Source of the DNA: Pontibacter chinhatensis | Lineage (GTDB): Bacteria; Bacteroidota; Bacteroidia; Cytophagales; Hymenobacteraceae | Reading direction: 5' to 3' | Length of the DNA: 64,000 nt | NCBI RefSeq assembly: GCF_900113285.1 | Contig: NZ_FOOT01000001.1 | Location: forward strand, 682,001-746,000 | In this document: positions 36,644 to 45,829 of the stretch, in pieces | Layout of the letters: each line of letters starts with the position of its first letter | How positions within the stretch are numbered: the stretch's first letter is position 1 | The notes under the pieces: generated by a model | What the model was told of the DNA's origin: nothing | The model's input: only the letters and a program-made list of their open reading frames with translations | The model's database searches: none | Program-made: the position numbers and the translations under genes

Positions 36644-37204
36644 AGGTTTGCCATTCTAAATCAGAAGTATGCGACAAGTATGGGCAGAAGCGCCTATTAA
36701 TACTTTCCTGCCCGCTCCATACCACTAATAGATTGATATTACGTATTGCCCGCATCCCCAAACAGAATATTACACCAACTCCCCCTTCCGCCTGACAAAC
36801 TTGCTAGACTTTACCAAGCGATGCATCCGCGCTGCTGCCTCTTTTCTGAGGCCCAATTACGCGCTAATTAACATCATCCAAGACTTGCTGCGCCACAAAT
36901 CAGTTAGCTGCGTATAGGACTGATGCCCGGCACAGATTTGCTGGCTACTACTTGCACTATACTTTATTTTTTGTACTTTATGACCGGAACTCAGCTACAC
37001 AGACACCCGAACAAGAAGCATTTAGGATGTTATATATATATCGCTTTTATACTTCGGATATACCTGTTTCTGGAGTTCCAGAATCTCTTAACGCAGCAGT
37101 TAGGTCTTAGAACAGAACACCGGTTCAGGCCATACTTTTCGCTGTTTAACAGAGGGCTGAATACACCCTGAGCAAGGGTACTGCACCACTTAACCTACAA
37201 CACC
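36644..37204. other. Divergent intergenic region
   Basis: 561 AT-rich bases between the subtilase gene (minus) and the response regulator gene (plus). Heptamers at 36959 and 37047. An 82-codon frame at 36923-37171 has mixed composition and no domain and is not called. A small ACCCT/AGGGT hairpin lies at 37165-37179 just before the regulator gene. Confidence 0.45.
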
Positions 37205-37942
37205 ATGAGCCTACAGAAAACCTATCGCTGTATGGTAATCGACGACGAGAACCATGCTATTGAAGTACTCTCCGATTACATTGCCGACACCCCGCGGCTG
37301 CAGCTCGTTAAAACCTTCCAGGACCCTGTTGCGGCCCTGATGGATGAGGAGGAGCAGTATGATTTCGTGTTTCTGGACATTGACATGCCCCGCCTTTCAG
37401 GGCTGGATCTGGCCAGATCGTTGCGGGACAAAACCCGGTTTCTGGTTTTCACGACAGCCCACCAGAAGTATGCTCTGGATGCCTTCGATGTTCAGGCCGA
37501 CCATTTCCTGCTCAAGCCCATCAGCATGAAAAAATTCGCCCTGACAGTGGACCTCCTGCTGAAAAATATAGAGCGCAATGCCGCCTCAGCCCCGCCTGCC
37601 GAGCAAACCTTTTTTATCAAAAGCGACCAGAAGCACAAACTCATCAAGGTAAACCTGCAGGAACTGATTTGTGTGGAGGGGCTGAAAAACTATGTGCTGC
37701 TGCATACGCTGGGGCAGCGCCACATTGCTTACCTGACGATGAAAGAAGTGGAGGATGCACTTTATACTTTCGGGGGATTTATGCGGGTGCACAAGTCCTA
37801 TATTGTAGCCAAAAGCCATATTGAACGGGTGGAGAGCCGCTCTATATGGCTTCGTAATAACCTGGAGGTTCCCATCGGAGATACCTACAGGCCGGGATTT
37901 CAGGAGTATCTTTCAGATAAAATCCTGGTAACCGGCAGGTAA
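37205..37942 (+). CDS. LytTR-family response regulator of the RiPP locus
   Basis: 245 residues. Receiver domain (1-120) with acidic pair Asp13/Asp14, acceptor Asp58 in FVFLDIDMPRLSG and Lys in HFLLKPISM; LytTR DNA-binding domain (about 135-240: LIKVNLQELICVEGLKNYVLLHT, GFMRVHKSYIVAKSHIERVE). It pairs with the LytS-type kinase encoded at 38209-39330, although the short peptide gene lies between them on the other strand. Such regulators bind direct repeats and often control peptide or exopolysaccharide genes. Confidence 0.93.
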   Translation: MSLQKTYRCMVIDDENHAIEVLSDYIADTPRLQLVKTFQDPVAALMDEEEQYDFVFLDIDMPRLSGLDLARSLRDKTRFLVFTTAHQKYALDAFDVQADHFLLKPISMKKFALTVDLLLKNIERNAASAPPAEQTFFIKSDQKHKLIKVNLQELICVEGLKNYVLLHTLGQRHIAYLTMKEVEDALYTFGGFMRVHKSYIVAKSHIERVESRSIWLRNNLEVPIGDTYRPGFQEYLSDKILVTGR

Positions 37943-37970
37943 GCCGGTTACCAGGATCTAATTATTTTTT
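37922..37970. terminator. Bidirectional terminator between response regulator and peptide gene
   Basis: Perfect 15-bp stem ATCCTGGTAACCGGC (37922-37936) / GCCGGTTACCAGGAT (37943-37957); the TAA stop of the regulator gene lies in the loop. On the plus strand ATTATTTTTT follows; on the minus strand TTTTATC follows. It ends both convergent transcripts and so supports a separate transcript for the peptide. Confidence 0.8.
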
Positions 37971-38123
37971 CGCCGTAACCTGTCCCGTGGCGGCCAGGAA
38001 AGTAGAGGTAATGGTGACAGTAGTAGGGTCTGTGCTGATGGCGCGCCCGGCAGCTTCCTTGCCTGAGAATCTGAACAGAGTGCGCTTGCTTACAACGAGT
38101 TTAGAGTTTCGATTAGTTGCCAT
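37962..38123 (-). CDS. Candidate RiPP precursor peptide, Cys-free and Thr/Ser-rich
   Basis: A 53-residue frame from ATG (38121-38123) to TAA (37962-37964). The N-terminal half is basic and holds KLVVSKRTLFRF, which fits the KLxLxKxTIxxL-type leader of Bacteroidota class I lanthipeptides (family knowledge from memory). The C-terminal half (AISTDPTTVTITST, FLAATGQVTAKK) has ten Ser/Thr and no Cys. It has its own terminator and a promoter candidate, and a full-length LanB lies 1.2 kb away on the same strand. With no Cys it cannot form lanthionine rings, so a dehydrated linear peptide is the likely product. Placement between the two-component genes suggests that it is their signal or target. Unrelated small protein is the alternative. 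Confidence 0.65.
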   Translation of the reverse strand: MATNRNSKLVVSKRTLFRFSGKEAAGRAISTDPTTVTITSTFLAATGQVTAKK

Positions 38124-38152
38124 AGGTTTTTTCTTTATAAGTTATAACTATT

Positions 38153-38181
38153 CAATTATACTCTACTGAATTTTACACCAA
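38153..38181 (-). promoter_or_regulatory. Candidate promoter of the peptide gene
   Basis: On the minus strand TATAATTG (38153-38160) matches the Bacteroidota -7 box TAnnTTTG at seven of eight positions, with TTG (38179-38181) 18 bases upstream as the -33 box. An A-rich untranslated leader (TTATAAAGAAAAAACC) precedes the ATG. Confidence 0.5.
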
Positions 38182-38208
38182 CCACCCCATACCCAGGACA
38201 AACGGCTT

Positions 38209-39330
38209 ATGGTGCAAGATCATATAATCGGCTTTGCCAGAAAGTATAAAGGCCACCTCGTTACGTGGGCTTTATTTATACTTTATGAAATATCGCTGGT
38301 CTCTGCCCTGAATGGCAGGTTTAACTCCTTCTGGGATTATTTGGGCCACTATGCCTTGCACATCAGCCTCTTTTACTGCCACGCCTGCCTGGTGCTGCCC
38401 CTGGCAAAAAAGAAAACGGCCCTTTGGCTTATCCCCCTGCTGGTTGTTTGTGAGATAGCAACCTATGCTGCCCTTACCTACCTGCTGGAACTGTGGCTTA
38501 CGCAATACATGCAGGTTGTGTTAACACGTCCACTAACTTCTGATTTCCACTACTGGCTCAGGGCGATTTGGCGGGCGGTATACTTTATAGGATTTGCCAC
38601 GGGCTACTTTTTCCTGCGCAACTACCTGCAGGAACTGAAGCGGGCCGAGGAGGCGGCCAAGCAACACCTGCTGCACATCATCGAAAAGCAGAAGCTGCAA
38701 CACGAGCTGGTTAGGTCTCAGAACGCTTTCCTGAAGGCGCAGATCAACCCGCATTTTCTGTTCAACACCCTGAACTATGTGTATAACAGCGTCCGGAAAA
38801 CCTCTTCGGAAGCGGCGGAGGCCATTATGTCCTTGTCGCAGATGATGCGCTACGCTTTGCAGAATGAGAACGAGCTGCAGGAATCGGACCTGCTAGAGGA
38901 AATCGAGCACCTGGAGCACCTGATCAATATCCATCAGATCAGACACAACAACAGGCTGCAGGTAAACTTATGCTACGGCGATAACCTGGCCGGCGTGCGG
39001 TTTATCCCGCTGGTGCTTATCACGCTGGCAGAGAATATTTTTAAGCACGGAAACCTGGCCAAGGAGGAGGATGCGGCGCAGGTAAAAATAAATCTGGAGA
39101 ACGGGGTGCTTTGTATCACGACGAGGAACCTCATAAACCAGAACCAGGCAGGGGGCCACGGCATCGGGCTCGACAACCTGCAGCGGCGACTCGCGCACGC
39201 CTACGGCGAGCGGGCCTCTTTTGCAGCCTACGCTACTCCGGACGGCCACTTTATTACCGAAACCAGGGTAACGGCCCCCAACAACATTGCCCCCGCCGCG
39301 CATATTACGCAGGCAGCGGTGATAGTATAA
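38209..39330 (+). CDS. LytS-type membrane histidine kinase of the RiPP locus
   Basis: 373 residues. Four membrane helices in the first 150 residues (WALFILYEISLVSAL, LHISLFYCHACLVLPL, LWLIPLLVVCEIATYAALTYLL, AVYFIGFATGYFFL), then a coiled linker and the His_kinase signature KAQINPHFLFNTLNYVYNS, followed by an HATPase domain (LVLITLAENIFKHG, GGHGIGLDNLQRRL). It phosphorylates the LytTR regulator. The stop codon overlaps the heptamer-rich GTATAAAAGTATAG. Its 3' end converges on the LanB gene with 15 bases between. Confidence 0.93.
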   Translation: MVQDHIIGFARKYKGHLVTWALFILYEISLVSALNGRFNSFWDYLGHYALHISLFYCHACLVLPLAKKKTALWLIPLLVVCEIATYAALTYLLELWLTQYMQVVLTRPLTSDFHYWLRAIWRAVYFIGFATGYFFLRNYLQELKRAEEAAKQHLLHIIEKQKLQHELVRSQNAFLKAQINPHFLFNTLNYVYNSVRKTSSEAAEAIMSLSQMMRYALQNENELQESDLLEEIEHLEHLINIHQIRHNNRLQVNLCYGDNLAGVRFIPLVLITLAENIFKHGNLAKEEDAAQVKINLENGVLCITTRNLINQNQAGGHGIGLDNLQRRLAHAYGERASFAAYATPDGHFITETRVTAPNNIAPAAHITQAAVIV

Positions 39331-39345
39331 AAGTATAGGAAAGGC

Positions 39346-42300
39346 TCAGGCAGTGGAGCGCGCCCGGGCAGATCGGCAGTACTTCCAGTAGCAGAAATAA
39401 ATCACCAGTTCCTGCTGCCTGCTCCGGTCCGAAAGCAGGCGGTTGAGGTGCATGTGCATCAGGTCGGAGGCCAGCTGCTGACGCCTCTGAAACGGAAGCT
39501 TTTCTGCCAGCTTTGCCATCATCTGTAGCGCCTCCCGGTGGGCTTTTCGCTGTTTTTTGAGTGGTGGGCTATACTTTATACCATCATCAGAAAGTATACC
39601 CGGCACCTGGCTAAGCTCCCTGTATGTTGCGGCCAGGCTCAGGCGCAGCGCTTTTGTGGCCCCAAACTCCTGGTAGAAAGTATGGTAGAGCTGCTCCAGC
39701 AGCGTTTCCTTCTCTCCTGCAGAAAAACCAAATGCCTCCAGCACCTCCTCTAAACCGAGGAAGGCCATGTGGTAGAATGCGTATTCCTCCTCGCCAAACG
39801 GAACCTGGCGCAGATACTCCCCCACCCAACGGCTGTTAGCCCAGAACACCTGCTCCGCGGTCTCTATCAGCTCCGGCCCGTACCGTTCCAATTCCTGCTC
39901 ATACACGGCCAACTGCACATCCTGCAGCAGCCCCTGCCGCAACGAGCCACTTAACTTTCTGCTTACCTGCTCCATCACCTGACCTGCCCCTGAAAGAACT
40001 TTAAGCCGCAGGCGCAGGTGATAGTCCGGGTCGCGATAGCGCACAAAATACCATTGCGTGACAGCACCCGCTTGCTGCAGTTTGTGGCAAAGCGGCAGAA
40101 GCGTGTGGGCAAGTAACTGGTTGGCCCGGGAGGGATGACAGTAGATTTTAAAGTATAACCACTCCTCGCCGGGGGCAAAGGTTCGCTTTTGTGATTTACG
40201 CTTTGATGCTGAGAGTATGGGCAGTGGCTGCGCCTGATAAACGGTGCGCTCCTGATACACCGCCGTGATGAACTGGTGCACGTAGGGCTGGCCTACGGCA
40301 TCCGTAACCAGTTGATTTTCTGCCGCGGTGAACGGAAACTCCCGTACCTGCACGCTAGTCTTACCTTTTATACTTTCCAGGAGTAGGCATAAATTAGCCT
40401 CACGCTCCAGGTCAAACACGAGTTGCTGATCGTTTTGGGTAAGGGCTACGTGGCGTGGCCAATGCATACTTTCGGCTAGTTGCTTCAACCGGAGAAGCGA
40501 GCTTCCCTCCCCCTTTTCAAAAATAGCCGCCAGCTGCTTTTCCTGCAGATGCCAGCAAGCCAGGTGCAGAATAGATTGCTTGTAGCGTACCCGCGGGTAA
40601 TAGGTTAAGCCGGGAAAGAAGTGGCTCAGTTCGAGTGTGAAGTTGCTCCGCAGCCCCTGGTATTGCAAATCGCAGAGGAAGCGGAAAACGGCCAGGTCGT
40701 CGCGGAAATAGTTGTAGGCGGAGCCAAGGCGCGGCACCACCTCTTTCCGCAAGCGCTCCGACCACAGCACGATGCGCCCCGCCTCCACCATAACCCAAAG
40801 CTCGGATAACTGCACCTGTTTCTCTACAGGATGTGCCGAGGGCACGAGTACCGGAATCTCATAGCTGCGCACGGCCTCGCGCCGATCGATGTTAGCGGTG
40901 TGTGCGTTGTTGTAATAGCCGATCTCAGCGAAGATTACTCCTGGGTTATACTTCTCCTCTGCCGCTGCAATGTCCCGGGCCATACTTCTGACGCCGTCGT
41001 GAAGCGGGGTAAAACGCCCCAGCAGGGTCGTGGCGCTGATACCGCCCGCCTGCTCCAGGTACACCTCCTCCCCCATGGGCCTGAACACGACCGAAAAACT
41101 GGGTGGCAGCAAGGCCTCCTCCGCCGCAGGCAATTGCTCCAAATCATCCCCGGAAAGTATAAGCTCATTTGGGAAAGCTCCGGCGGATTGCCATTTTTCC
41201 AGTAGCAGGCGGTGGGCAGGCGTCCAGTTAAGGGACTGTGTTGTCGTGGGTGGTTCCTCCAATTTTATACTTTCCAGCAGCCGGGGCGCCTGGTGCCGTA
41301 CTGCAAGATCTTCGTAGCCTACACCCAGTTCCGGGTCCAGCGCAGTAAGCAACGGCACAGCCCTTTGGTCGAACTTTTTGCTGAAGGCGTTGGCAAACGC
41401 ACGAAGTCCCGTGGGCTCGGGCGCAGGCACCAGGCGCTGCAGACAGTCGAGCGCCTCAGCCAGTTTTGCCTGATAAGCAGTCTCCAGCGTGCCCTGCACC
41501 GTGTTCTCCAACGTAGCCTGGAGGTCATTTTCCGGGGAAATAGCCAAGTCAGCTAACGCCTCCTGCGGCAGTTCTTCGAATAAAGCTGACTCGGAAACTT
41601 GGGTGACCTGCCCAGCTTTTTTTAGCCCGCTCAGCAGACATCCAATCTGCTCTACCCTGGGACTTGCTATACTTTGCGCCTTGCTTTCCTCCAGCAGCCC
41701 GGACAAGCTATCGGCACCCGTCACACGCATGCCGCTAAGCGGTACCAGCACCTGCTCCGATTGCAGCTGCTCTACGTAAAGAGCAGCCTCGGCTTCCTCC
41801 ACATCCGCCAGTTTCACCACCTCCCCTATTAACTGCTGGCAGGTGTAGCCATCGGAGCAAACACGCAGTAGCCGCTCCAGTATACGTCCGCCTTGTAGGT
41901 TGTCGATGGAGAATTCCCGTTTGCTGCCCGTGGCATCCTCCTGAAAGCGGATATACCGGTACCCTCCCGGCACCTTGTAGAGCGAAGGGTTTGGCCGGAA
42001 CCGCTGAGCGGGAGCCAGTTCGTTAGCCAACAGCTCCGCTGCCAGCCGCTTAGAGCAGGAAAAAGTTAGGGAAAGATGCGCCCTACTCTTCTCCTGCTGA
42101 AGTATAAGTGGTTCAGGAGTGCCCCAGCTACACAAGGCGAAACCAGAGAAAAGTCCGAACGGGGTTGGCCGGAAACACATCCTGTTCAGGTACTTCTGCA
42201 AGCTCGCTTTCACTTTTGGAGCCAGCGCCTCGTAGGTAAAGTTGCTGCCCTCCACCACCTGGTACAGCGCCGGACTAGCCAAACGCAAAGCGGCCCGAAA

Positions 42301-42405
42301 GTATGGATTTAAGAGCAGCGTAGGCAGTGATTCCGGATGATAGGAAGTATAGGAAAGTGCAGGGGTGCGCAGCAGCAGGCCAGGGTGAAATCTGAATGTA
42401 GCCAT
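39346..42405 (-). CDS. Full-length LanB-type lantibiotic dehydratase
   Basis: 1019 residues, the usual size of a complete LanB. The N-terminal part (FRFHPGLLLRTPALSY, NRMCFRPTPFGLFSGFALCSWG, PNPSLYKVPGGYRYIRF) is the tRNA-dependent glutamylation domain (Lant_dehydr_N). The C-terminal part (from about residue 735: EEWLYFKIYCHPSRANQLLA, TQWYFVRYRDPDYHLRLRLKV) is the SpaB_C/thiopeptide-type elimination domain. Together they convert Ser/Thr of a precursor to Dha/Dhb. No LanC, LanT or protease gene lies within 20 kb on either side. The 53-residue peptide on the same strand is the obvious substrate candidate. The gene carries at least nine internal heptamers. Confidence 0.92.
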   Translation of the reverse strand: MATFRFHPGLLLRTPALSYTSYHPESLPTLLLNPYFRAALRLASPALYQVVEGSNFTYEALAPKVKASLQKYLNRMCFRPTPFGLFSGFALCSWGTPEPLILQQEKSRAHLSLTFSCSKRLAAELLANELAPAQRFRPNPSLYKVPGGYRYIRFQEDATGSKREFSIDNLQGGRILERLLRVCSDGYTCQQLIGEVVKLADVEEAEAALYVEQLQSEQVLVPLSGMRVTGADSLSGLLEESKAQSIASPRVEQIGCLLSGLKKAGQVTQVSESALFEELPQEALADLAISPENDLQATLENTVQGTLETAYQAKLAEALDCLQRLVPAPEPTGLRAFANAFSKKFDQRAVPLLTALDPELGVGYEDLAVRHQAPRLLESIKLEEPPTTTQSLNWTPAHRLLLEKWQSAGAFPNELILSGDDLEQLPAAEEALLPPSFSVVFRPMGEEVYLEQAGGISATTLLGRFTPLHDGVRSMARDIAAAEEKYNPGVIFAEIGYYNNAHTANIDRREAVRSYEIPVLVPSAHPVEKQVQLSELWVMVEAGRIVLWSERLRKEVVPRLGSAYNYFRDDLAVFRFLCDLQYQGLRSNFTLELSHFFPGLTYYPRVRYKQSILHLACWHLQEKQLAAIFEKGEGSSLLRLKQLAESMHWPRHVALTQNDQQLVFDLEREANLCLLLESIKGKTSVQVREFPFTAAENQLVTDAVGQPYVHQFITAVYQERTVYQAQPLPILSASKRKSQKRTFAPGEEWLYFKIYCHPSRANQLLAHTLLPLCHKLQQAGAVTQWYFVRYRDPDYHLRLRLKVLSGAGQVMEQVSRKLSGSLRQGLLQDVQLAVYEQELERYGPELIETAEQVFWANSRWVGEYLRQVPFGEEEYAFYHMAFLGLEEVLEAFGFSAGEKETLLEQLYHTFYQEFGATKALRLSLAATYRELSQVPGILSDDGIKYSPPLKKQRKAHREALQMMAKLAEKLPFQRRQQLASDLMHMHLNRLLSDRSRQQELVIYFCYWKYCRSARARSTA

Positions 42406-42414
42406 CAGTACGGG

Positions 42415-42431
42415 TTAGGGTCTTGCCCTAA
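42415..42431 (-). promoter_or_regulatory. Small leader hairpin before the LanB start
   Basis: TTAGGG/CCCTAA with a 5-base loop, ending 9 bases before the start codon of LanB. It could limit initiation, but its stability is low. Confidence 0.3.
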
Positions 42432-42565
42432 GTTATCACTTTACCGGGATTTATACTACAGCCGAAGTTGCCCCCTGCAGGCTCTATGGAATTGATAACT
42501 GCTTATCATCTCTCAAGCTTCTAACTTAAGTATAAATACTCGCGGCTTCTCCACAAGTATGCCCA

Positions 42566-42606
42566 CAAAAAAGCGGGAGGGGAAATCTATACTTTCCCTC
42601 CCGCTT
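42566..42606 (-). terminator. Rho-independent terminator of the VOC gene
   Basis: Minus-strand stem AAGCGGGAGGG with CCCTCCCGCTT (plus coordinates 42571-42606, one bulged G), followed on the minus strand by TTTTTTG. The loop contains a TATACTT heptamer. Confidence 0.85.
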
Positions 42607-42629
42607 CCTGTGTAGTTGATACTTTGCGA

Positions 42630-43109
42630 CTAGGCGTTTGCCTCCGCCACGCGCTCCGCTCCTGCCGCTTCCTGCTGGTAAGCGTAATTCACCATCCACT
42701 GGATGCCGAATTTATCAGTTACCATCCCGAAGTAATCGCCCCAGAAGGCCTTTTCCAGCGGCATCACCACCTGCCCTCCTTCCGCCAGTGCGGCGAACAG
42801 CTTATCAGCCTCTTCCTCGCTTTCAGGGCTCAGCGATAGCGAAATATTGTTTCCTACCTTAAAATCAGCTCCCGCACAGTCAGCTCCGGCGCATTCCAGC
42901 ACATCGGTGCCCATCAGGATGTTGTTTTTGCCGAGAGGCAAGGCAATGTGCATAATCTTGGATTTGTCTGCCTCGGGCATGTTCTCACAACCCGGAGTGT
43001 CGCCGAAACGCATCAGGCCGAGAAACTCGCCTCCGAAAACGGATTTGTAAAAGTTGAACGCCTCTTCGGTGTTGCCCTTAAAGTTGAGATAAGGATTGAT
43101 GGTAATCAT
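42630..43109 (-). CDS. VOC-family PhnB-like protein
   Basis: 159 residues with the PhnB/glyoxalase-like pattern: PYLNFKGNTEEAFNFYKSVF, IMHIALPLGKNNILMGTD, LSPESEEEADKLFAALAEGG and KAFWGDYFGMVTDKFGIQWM. Such proteins are cytosolic; the precise substrate is unknown. First of a run of small stress/detoxification genes; the SRPBCC gene 57 bases upstream is on the same strand, separated by the heptamer array. Confidence 0.92.
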   Translation of the reverse strand: MITINPYLNFKGNTEEAFNFYKSVFGGEFLGLMRFGDTPGCENMPEADKSKIMHIALPLGKNNILMGTDVLECAGADCAGADFKVGNNISLSLSPESEEEADKLFAALAEGGQVVMPLEKAFWGDYFGMVTDKFGIQWMVNYAYQQEAAGAERVAEANA

Positions 43110-43132
43110 AGTTTCTAGTTATTTAAGATGGT

Positions 43133-43688
<556 letters not shown>

Positions 43689-43711
43689 GGTGCTATTTTT
43701 ATGTTAAATAT

Positions 43712-44173
43712 TTAAACAGTTTTCTCTGCCAGGCCTTCGGCCAGTTGCTTCAGTTTTTGCAGCGCCTTGTCCCAGGCCTGCGACATCTGCTCGTAGTACT
43801 CCTCCCCCATTTCAGAGGAAGTATCGAGCCGGGTGCTGCCGTTCTCTTCCGTCAGCACGTAGGATTCCCGGCTGCCCTTCACCTGCCTGGCCTCTTCGCT
43901 TTCGTAATCTTCCTTGCCCTCGCGCACCATGCCTTCAAACTCCACGGTTACCGTTTTATAAGGCTCTTTCTCCACCACTCTCCCAACAATGCCACTGCCG
44001 CTCTTGTCTGTGAAAACGGCCTTGCTACCCAACTCCCAGTCTGTCTCTACCTTTGAGCCCTCGCTGAACGGAGCTGTCCATTCCTGGTAATACTTATCCT
44101 GCATCATCGCCTCCCAAACCTGCTCTTTAGGGGCATTGATGGTGATGGTTTTTCTGATGGTTCTGTTTTTCAT
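43712..44173 (-). CDS. SRPBCC/AHSA1-domain protein 2
   Basis: 153 residues from the ATG at 44173 (MKNRTIRKTITINAP). The longer frame runs into the divergent GlxA-type gene and is rejected. INAPKEQVWEAMMQDKYYQEW is the usual N-terminal strand and helix, and the C-terminal helix YYEQMSQAWDKALQKLKQLA is long and amphipathic. Ligand unknown. The 163-base gap upstream holds promoters for it and the divergent regulator. Confidence 0.9.
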   Translation of the reverse strand: MKNRTIRKTITINAPKEQVWEAMMQDKYYQEWTAPFSEGSKVETDWELGSKAVFTDKSGSGIVGRVVEKEPYKTVTVEFEGMVREGKEDYESEEARQVKGSRESYVLTEENGSTRLDTSSEMGEEYYEQMSQAWDKALQKLKQLAEGLAEKTV

Positions 44174-44336
44174 AGTCGTAAATTTTAGTATGTTTACTCT
44201 CTTAGTTATCAACTGATTGCTGCTTTCCATACTTACCGGCAGCAATACAAACTTAGGTGAAAAGGATGTCTTAAAACGAGTGCTTTTACGCCAATAAAAG
44301 GGGTTGATTACGACAAAATACTGACCTGAAAAAACT

Positions 44337-45314
44337 ATGAAAAACATCGCTATACTTGTGCCCAAGGGAGCTATACTTGGCAGCATCGAAGGACCGCGCC
44401 AGGTGCTCAGCGAGGTGAACAAATTCCTGCAAAACACAGGCAAACCTGCTCTGTTCCGGATACAATTGGTGGGGCTGACCGAGCAGGTAAAGGTGGCCGG
44501 CGGGCTCTACACCGTCTATACTGATGCGCTGCTTTCCGACGCTGAAAAACCGGACCTGATTATCATTCCTGCACTAGACGGAGACCTTGCCGCGGCCATG
44601 GAGCTGAACCGCGACTTTATCCCTTGGATTGTGGAGCAGCACAGGGCGGGCGCCGAAGTGGGCAGCCTTTGCGTAGGCGCCTTTTTGCTAGCTTCAACCG
44701 GTCTTCTGGATGGTCGCCAGTGCGCCACTCACTGGATGGCGGCGAACCATTTCCGCAGGATGTTCCCCGAGGTGCAGCTGGTGCAGGACCGCATCATCAC
44801 CGACGAGCAGGGGCTCTACTCCAGCGGCGGGGCCTTCTCCTACCTCAACCTTATCCTTTACCTGATTGAGAAGTATGCGGGCCGCGATGTGGCCGTGTTC
44901 ATGTCCAAGGCTTTCCAGATAGATATCGACCGGCGCAGCCAGTCTCCCTTCACCATTTTCAGCGGACAGAAAGAGCACGAGGATGAGCCGATAAAAGCTG
45001 CTCAAGAGTACATCGAGAAAAACTTCCAGGAGAAGATTACGGTGGACACCCTGGCCGACAGGCTGGCCCTGAGTCGCCGCAACCTGGAGCGCCGCTTCAA
45101 AAAAGCCACCGGCAACTCCATCATCGAGTACATGCAGCGGGTAAAAATAGAGGCGGCCAAAATGAGCCTGGAAACCTCGAAGGAGAACGTGAACGAGGTG
45201 ATGTACCAGGTGGGCTACACGGATGTAAAGGCCTTCCGGAGCGTGTTTAAGCGCATCACAGGGCTCTCGCCAGTGCAGTACCGCAGCCGGTATCAGCGGG
45301 TGATGCCGGTGTAA
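44337..45314 (+). CDS. GlxA-type AraC regulator with DJ-1/PfpI domain
   Basis: 325 residues. N-terminal DJ-1/PfpI-like domain (1-190) with the nucleophile-elbow-like SLCVGAFLLASTGLLDG and ATHW, then an AraC helix-turn-helix domain (about 225-320: VDTLADRLALSRRNLERRFK, VMYQVGYTDVKAFRSVFKRI). Such regulators sense small metabolites. It diverges from the SRPBCC pair and may regulate it. Two heptamers near the start (44351, 44372) fall in different contexts of the DJ-1 domain. Confidence 0.92.
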   Translation: MKNIAILVPKGAILGSIEGPRQVLSEVNKFLQNTGKPALFRIQLVGLTEQVKVAGGLYTVYTDALLSDAEKPDLIIIPALDGDLAAAMELNRDFIPWIVEQHRAGAEVGSLCVGAFLLASTGLLDGRQCATHWMAANHFRRMFPEVQLVQDRIITDEQGLYSSGGAFSYLNLILYLIEKYAGRDVAVFMSKAFQIDIDRRSQSPFTIFSGQKEHEDEPIKAAQEYIEKNFQEKITVDTLADRLALSRRNLERRFKKATGNSIIEYMQRVKIEAAKMSLETSKENVNEVMYQVGYTDVKAFRSVFKRITGLSPVQYRSRYQRVMPV

Positions 45315-45363
45315 AGCAGGTTTCAACTTTCTTTTATACTTTGGTTGTAGAAAATTTAAAGCA

Positions 45364-45636
45364 ATGAAGGGGAAAAAAGATAAGGTTGGGTCTATATCAT
45401 TATTCATGCTGGCGGTAGTTTTAATCATCTGGGGCATCATGATGATTGTATATAACCTAGTAGCAGTTGGTGTTAATAGTAGGACCCTATCCCCATCAGG
45501 CTTTGGTGGAGAATTGTTGATATTGCTAGGCTTAATACTCTTAGTTGTTGCATATTACAGCTTGTCTCCTTTTAGTAAAATAAGGCAGTTTCTCGAAGGT
45601 GACTTGAAGAATAGGAATAAGAAAAAGGGCAACTAG
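45364..45636 (+). CDS. Small two-helix membrane protein, unknown
   Basis: 90 residues. Two hydrophobic helices (SLFMLAVVLIIWGIMMIVYN and LLILLGLILLVVAYYSL), basic N- and C-termini (MKGKKDK, KNRNKKKGN). Unrecognised. The AT-rich codon use differs from the GC-rich neighbours, and the gene starts a patch (45.36-46.94 kb) that lacks the heptamer, which suggests transfer. Confidence 0.6.
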   Translation: MKGKKDKVGSISLFMLAVVLIIWGIMMIVYNLVAVGVNSRTLSPSGFGGELLILLGLILLVVAYYSLSPFSKIRQFLEGDLKNRNKKKGN

Positions 45637-45829
45637 AAGCACTGAAAGAAATAACAATACTGCTTCTGATTGATTGGCAGCTTGAGCTAAAAAACTTCCT
45701 GCCAAATTAGATACTATTTATCTGATGAAACTGATTAGACCTAAAATCGGTGAAGCCTTGAAGATTGAGAAAATGATAAAGTACTAATGCACGCTGTAGC
45801 TACCATTAAACATAAAGTCTTTTTAGTAA

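Noticed and set aside
36923-37171. 82-codon frame before the response regulator gene
   Set aside because: Mixed hydrophobic and charged stretches without a domain; lies in an AT-rich promoter region.
43712-44443. 243-codon version of the second SRPBCC protein
   Set aside because: The extra N-terminus overlaps the divergent GlxA-type gene and its promoter; the ATG at 44173 opens directly onto the domain.
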